DNA of 8,652 bases from Coriobacteriales bacterium (GTDB taxonomy: Bacteria; Actinomycetota; Coriobacteriia; Coriobacteriales; UBA8131), in assembly GCA_031272005.1 (NCBI GenBank), contig JAISUQ010000149.1:1-8652 (forward strand), given 5' to 3'. Below are positions 5,894 through 8,652 of this stretch, in pieces. The position numbers were made by a program, and so were the translations under genes. Position 1 is the first letter of the stretch; every line of letters begins with the position of its first letter. A model generated the notes under the pieces. That model made no database searches and was not told the DNA's origin. It saw only the letters and a program-made list of their open reading frames with translations.

Positions 5894-7246
5894 TCAGGAC
5901 AGGGCACCGATGGCAGCATCCAGCTGGGCATCCCAACCGGCAACATAGCTGAAATCCGCGCTGCCTGGATTATGTGTTATATAATCTGGCAAATTGTCGG
6001 CAGTCAACTCCGGCACCTCTCCCGGCGCCACGACAATATCCGGCGTGACGCCAACGCCGTCCAGGGTTCGTCCGTTGGGACTCATGTAGTGGGCGCTGGT
6101 GTATTTGATGGCGCCACCAAAGCTGAGGACGTTGATGTTCTGAACGGTGCCCTTGCCATAGGTCTGCTCACCGACGATGATGGCCCGGCCGTGGTCCTGC
6201 AAGGCGGCAGAGACCAACTCGGAGGCCGAGGCCGACTCGCCATTGACCAGCACGGCTACGGGGATGCTGGTCAGCGCGTCGCCGCTGACCGACTCGCTGA
6301 CAATGCCGCTGCGGCTCTCGATCTGGACGACGATGCCCGAGGGCACGAAGACCGAGGTGACGTCGACGGCCTGCGATAGGTAACCGCCCGGATTGCCGCG
6401 TAAATCCAGAATCAGGCTGGTTGCGCCCAGGCCTTCCAGCTCACTGATGACCTCGCGCAGCTCCTGGCCGCTGGTGTCGGTGAAGCGGCGCAGGTAGATA
6501 TAGCCAATCGTGTGCCCGGATGTCTGGATCAGCTGACCGACGACGGTGGGGACATTGACCATCCGCAGAGTCATGGTGGTGCTGCGTTCGCTGTCGCCGC
6601 GCCCCCAGATGATCTCCACCTGCTCGCCTTCGGGCCTCTGGACCGCCTGCGTGGCGTCTGCGGAAGTCCATTGCTGGCGCTGGCCGTCGATGGCCAGGAT
6701 GGTGTCGCCGGGCAGCACACCGGCCTCAGCGGCTGGCGAGCTCGGATAGACCTCCAGTACGGTGACCGCCCCGTCCAGCTCCACCAGCACCACGCCGATG
6801 CCGCCGTAGACCCCGGAGGACACCTGGGTATAGGCGTTATATTCTGATGGAGAATAGTAAACAGCATAGGGGTCGCCGCTGGCCTCCAGCAGACCCTTGA
6901 TGGCGGCGGCCGTGGCTTCGTCCATCTCGGCCTGGCTGAAGCGGTGCAGGCCCAACTCATCGATGACCTCGGCCGCCTCGCGCACCCGGGCCACCAATTG
7001 CAGAGGCGATACCAGCGCCTCGGCATCGGCTGCGCCCGCCGCCCGGGGATCGCTGAGGCCGAACAGCGGCGCGACGTCGAATGCGCCCACATAGGAGACC
7101 ACATTGCCCAGGGTAAACAGCGACAGCGCCAACAGCAGCCCCAGGACGCAGTAACCCACACGCGCCAGAACGGGCGCGTACTGTTTGCGGCTTCGGGGCA
7201 GTGGCTCGGCAGCCGACTTCTCCCGCGCTTCTGGCTCGCCCGACAC
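5894..7246 (-). CDS. S41-family carboxyl-terminal processing protease with PDZ domain
   Basis: A membrane-anchored serine protease of the CtpA/CtpB/Prc group that cuts envelope proteins from exposed C-termini. The 450-residue protein has a charged cytoplasmic N-terminus, one hydrophobic anchor (about 27-53), and a helical region (70-125) leading to the conserved DPYAVYYSP block (125-133). A PDZ domain follows (about 140-225: YGGIGVVL, SPAAEAGVLPGDTILAIDG), then the S41 core. The Ser-Lys dyad is S340 in NGESASASELV and K365 in TYGKGTVQ, with Q369. The 25- and 4-residue spacings match the known S-K-Q arrangement, so the enzyme should be active. The substrate-strand motifs ILDLRGNPGG (279-288) and LDGVGVTPDI (395-404) are intact. 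The start is a GTG at 7246, 13 bases after the ftsX stop, without a strong ribosome site, so translational coupling to ftsX is likely. Its position directly after ftsEX suggests a role in cell-wall or division-protein turnover; the substrate is unknown. Confidence 0.95.
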   Translation of the reverse strand: MSGEPEAREKSAAEPLPRSRKQYAPVLARVGYCVLGLLLALSLFTLGNVVSYVGAFDVAPLFGLSDPRAAGAADAEALVSPLQLVARVREAAEVIDELGLHRFSQAEMDEATAAAIKGLLEASGDPYAVYYSPSEYNAYTQVSSGVYGGIGVVLVELDGAVTVLEVYPSSPAAEAGVLPGDTILAIDGQRQQWTSADATQAVQRPEGEQVEIIWGRGDSERSTTMTLRMVNVPTVVGQLIQTSGHTIGYIYLRRFTDTSGQELREVISELEGLGATSLILDLRGNPGGYLSQAVDVTSVFVPSGIVVQIESRSGIVSESVSGDALTSIPVAVLVNGESASASELVSAALQDHGRAIIVGEQTYGKGTVQNINVLSFGGAIKYTSAHYMSPNGRTLDGVGVTPDIVVAPGEVPELTADNLPDYITHNPGSADFSYVAGWDAQLDAAIGALS

Positions 7247-7259
7247 GTTCAGTATGGCA

Positions 7260-8207
7260 TCAGACCTTCAGATAGCGGCGCATCGCCCACAGCGAGCCAA
7301 ACAGGCCGATGATCAGGCCCACGCCCGCCAGCATCAGATAGATCAGTGTGACGCTGGCCAGGGGGATGTCGGCCACCACCCAGGCGATATTCTCCCGCAT
7401 GAATGGAATCAGCACCAAAAAGACGATAACGGCAATCGAGCCGATGGCCAGCCCGGCGCCAATCAGGGCCTGCAGCGCGCCCTCCATCAGAAACGGCCCG
7501 CGGATAAAGCCGTTGGAGGCACCGACCAGGCGCATGATGGCAATCTCCTTGCGCCGGGCCAGGATGGCCAGACGGATGGTGTTGTTGATGAAGATCAGGG
7601 CCACAAACACCAGCATCAACACCAGTGCCAGGCAGACGTTGCGGATGATGTTGGCCACCGAGATCAACTGCTGGACGAACTCCTCACCGTAACGGAAGGA
7701 ATCGGACGGGCTTTCTGGGTCGGCAATGACATTGGTCAGGCGATCGAAGGTCAGGATGGTGTCGACCACGCTCTGGACCTGCTCAGGATCGGAGAGCTTG
7801 ATCTCAATGGAGGCCGGCAGCGGATTGCCGTCGATGGCGCTGGCGATCTCTGAGGTCATGCCGGGCATCTCCAGATAGCGCTCCATGGCCTGTTCCTTGG
7901 AGACGTAGGACACGCCACCTTCGGCCACCGCCGGGATGTCTTCGACAAAGACCATCAGGGCGTCGCGGTCGGCAGCGGCCGGGTCGCCTTCGGTGGCGGC
8001 GGCGTCACTGATCCAGATGGTGATGGCAATCTCGCTCTCGACCTGTTTAATCAGCTCGTTGACTATCAGCGAGAAGACCATGAACACCCCGATGACCAGC
8101 AACGATAAAAAGATGGTGACGATAGCGCCCAATGTGGTGGAGAAGTTCTTGCGGGAGTTGCTGAATGCTTCTTTGACGAAATACCAGAGACTACGCATCG
8201 AGACCAT
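7260..8207 (-). CDS. ftsX: Cell division protein FtsX (permease-like subunit)
   Basis: FtsX is the membrane part of the FtsEX complex, an ABC-type machine that uses ATP binding by FtsE to switch on peptidoglycan hydrolases at the septum or along the wall. The 315-residue protein shows the standard layout: a short cytoplasmic N-terminus with FVKEAF, TM1 (about 25-50), a large extracytoplasmic domain (about 51-185) that would hold the hydrolase partner, TM2 (about 186-208), a cytoplasmic loop with RRKEIAIMRLVGAS (218-231), TM3 (about 238-270) and TM4 (about 283-307), ending MRRYLKV. The RRKEIAIMRLVGAS loop is the coupling segment that touches FtsE. The ATG at 8207 is chosen because AGAAGG lies 6 bases before it. 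An ATG at 8198 (MRSLWYF) is the alternative and looks more like homologue starts. The gene overlaps the end of ftsE by 17 bases (8 with the other start), the usual sign of coupled translation. No hydrolase gene with M23, NlpC/P60 or CHAP domain is adjacent in this window. Confidence 0.95.
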   Translation of the reverse strand: MVSMRSLWYFVKEAFSNSRKNFSTTLGAIVTIFLSLLVIGVFMVFSLIVNELIKQVESEIAITIWISDAAATEGDPAAADRDALMVFVEDIPAVAEGGVSYVSKEQAMERYLEMPGMTSEIASAIDGNPLPASIEIKLSDPEQVQSVVDTILTFDRLTNVIADPESPSDSFRYGEEFVQQLISVANIIRNVCLALVLMLVFVALIFINNTIRLAILARRKEIAIMRLVGASNGFIRGPFLMEGALQALIGAGLAIGSIAVIVFLVLIPFMRENIAWVVADIPLASVTLIYLMLAGVGLIIGLFGSLWAMRRYLKV

Positions 8208-8652
8208 ACACCCCCTTCTGCTCATCGCGCACCAGATAGCCATTCTCCAAAGCGACCACCCGCTTGCGCAGGGAGTCCACCATCTCGCGGTCGTGGGTGG
8301 CCACGACGATGGTGGTGCCGGTGCGGTTGATTCTATCCAGCAGCCGCATGATACCCAAAGAGGTCTGCGGGTCGAGGTTGCCGGTGGGTTCGTCGCAGAT
8401 CAACAGCGGCGGGCGGTTGACAATGGCCCGGGCGATGGAGACCCGCTGCTGCTCGCCGCCGGAGAGCTGGTCGGGGTATTGGTCGAGCTTATCCTCCAGC
8501 CCCACCAGTCGCAGCACCTCCGGCACCTGGGTGCGGACGATGTGCTTGGACTTGCCGATGACCTGCAGGGCAAAGGCCACGTTCTGGAAGGCCGTCTTGT
8601 TGGGCAACAGCTTGAAGTCCTGGAAGACGCAACCGATATTGCGGCGCAGGTA
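8191..8652 (-). CDS. ftsE: Cell division ATP-binding protein FtsE (5' end cut by window edge)
   Basis: ATPase subunit of the FtsEX complex, acting at the inner face of the membrane. The reading frame is open to the right edge, giving 153 residues; full FtsE is about 220-230, so the N-terminal third with the Walker A loop lies outside. Visible parts in order: the Q-loop in GCVFQDFKLLPNKT (window residues 7-20), whose KLLP string is typical of FtsE rather than other ABC proteins; the ABC signature LSGGEQQRVSIARA (63-76); Walker B LLICDEPTGNLD (83-94) with catalytic glutamate E88; and the H-loop ATHDREMV (118-125). The coding region ends with a TAG that overlaps the start of ftsX. An ATG at window position 8607 (MPNKT) is an internal methionine and not the true start. 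Confidence 0.96.
   Translation of the reverse strand, partial: YLRRNIGCVFQDFKLLPNKTAFQNVAFALQVIGKSKHIVRTQVPEVLRLVGLEDKLDQYPDQLSGGEQQRVSIARAIVNRPPLLICDEPTGNLDPQTSLGIMRLLDRINRTGTTIVVATHDREMVDSLRKRVVALENGYLVRDEQKGVYGLDA
8214..8219 (-). promoter_or_regulatory. Ribosome binding site of ftsX, inside ftsE
   Basis: AGAAGG on the minus strand lies 6 bases before the ATG at 8207 and 15 before the ATG at 8198. It therefore favours the longer FtsX by three residues. It sits within the last codons of ftsE. Confidence 0.55.

Noticed and set aside
5112..5948. Long plus-strand open frame (278 codons) opposite rnr and the end of ctpA
   Set aside because: It lies antisense to RNase R, whose catalytic motifs are unmistakable. 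Its translation has no domain or hydrophobic pattern and is typical of GC-rich shadow frames.
8191..8607. ATG at 8607 as the start of a short ABC protein
   Set aside because: The frame stays open to the window edge and the preceding codons encode the FtsE Q-loop, so this methionine position is internal to a longer FtsE.

Overview
All credible genes in this window lie on the minus strand, so transcription runs from high to low coordinates. The DNA is GC-rich, genes are tightly packed, and no stretch over 300 bases lacks a gene. No tRNA, rRNA, mobile element, CRISPR array or integration scar is visible. The gene set is mostly bacterial housekeeping. The order ftsE-ftsX ... smpB recalls Actinobacteria, where ftsE-ftsX-smpB is a classic cluster. 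The rnr next to smpB and the ctpA next to ftsEX also recall Firmicutes. A deep-branching actinobacterium (Coriobacteriia-like) or a GC-rich member of the Firmicutes would fit; this is an inference from gene order and protein style only.

Layout in the direction of transcription. (1) 8652-7260: the C-terminal two thirds of FtsE (cut by the window edge) and FtsX, overlapping, which form the divisome/cell-wall-hydrolase ABC complex. (2) 7246-5894: a membrane-anchored S41 carboxyl-terminal processing protease with PDZ domain. (3) 5870-3750: RNase R with a low-complexity insertion in its catalytic domain. (4) 3717-2614: an M42 metallo-aminopeptidase. (5) 2607-2134: SmpB. The gaps or overlaps between these six genes are a few to a few tens of bases, so they are probably one operon. 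It joins envelope remodelling (FtsEX, CtpA) with ribosome rescue and clean-up of its products: SmpB rescues the ribosome, RNase R degrades the faulty mRNA, and peptidases degrade the products.

After smpB comes a 123-base C-rich spacer that may separate transcription units. Then follow a polytopic membrane protein of the TIGR02206/YwaF (TMEM164-like) family (2010-1240), an 89-base spacer with a dyad, a small membrane-anchored protein with two Asp-box motifs (1150-635), and the start of an OmpR-family response regulator (617 to the left edge). The Asp-box protein and the regulator are only 17 bases apart, so they are likely co-expressed. A sensor kinase probably follows outside the window.

The least ordinary parts are the Asp-box protein coupled to a response regulator, the RNase R insertion, the TMEM164-like protein, and the three genes lying between ftsX and smpB. 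Nothing here amounts to a clear new defence, mobile or RNA system.
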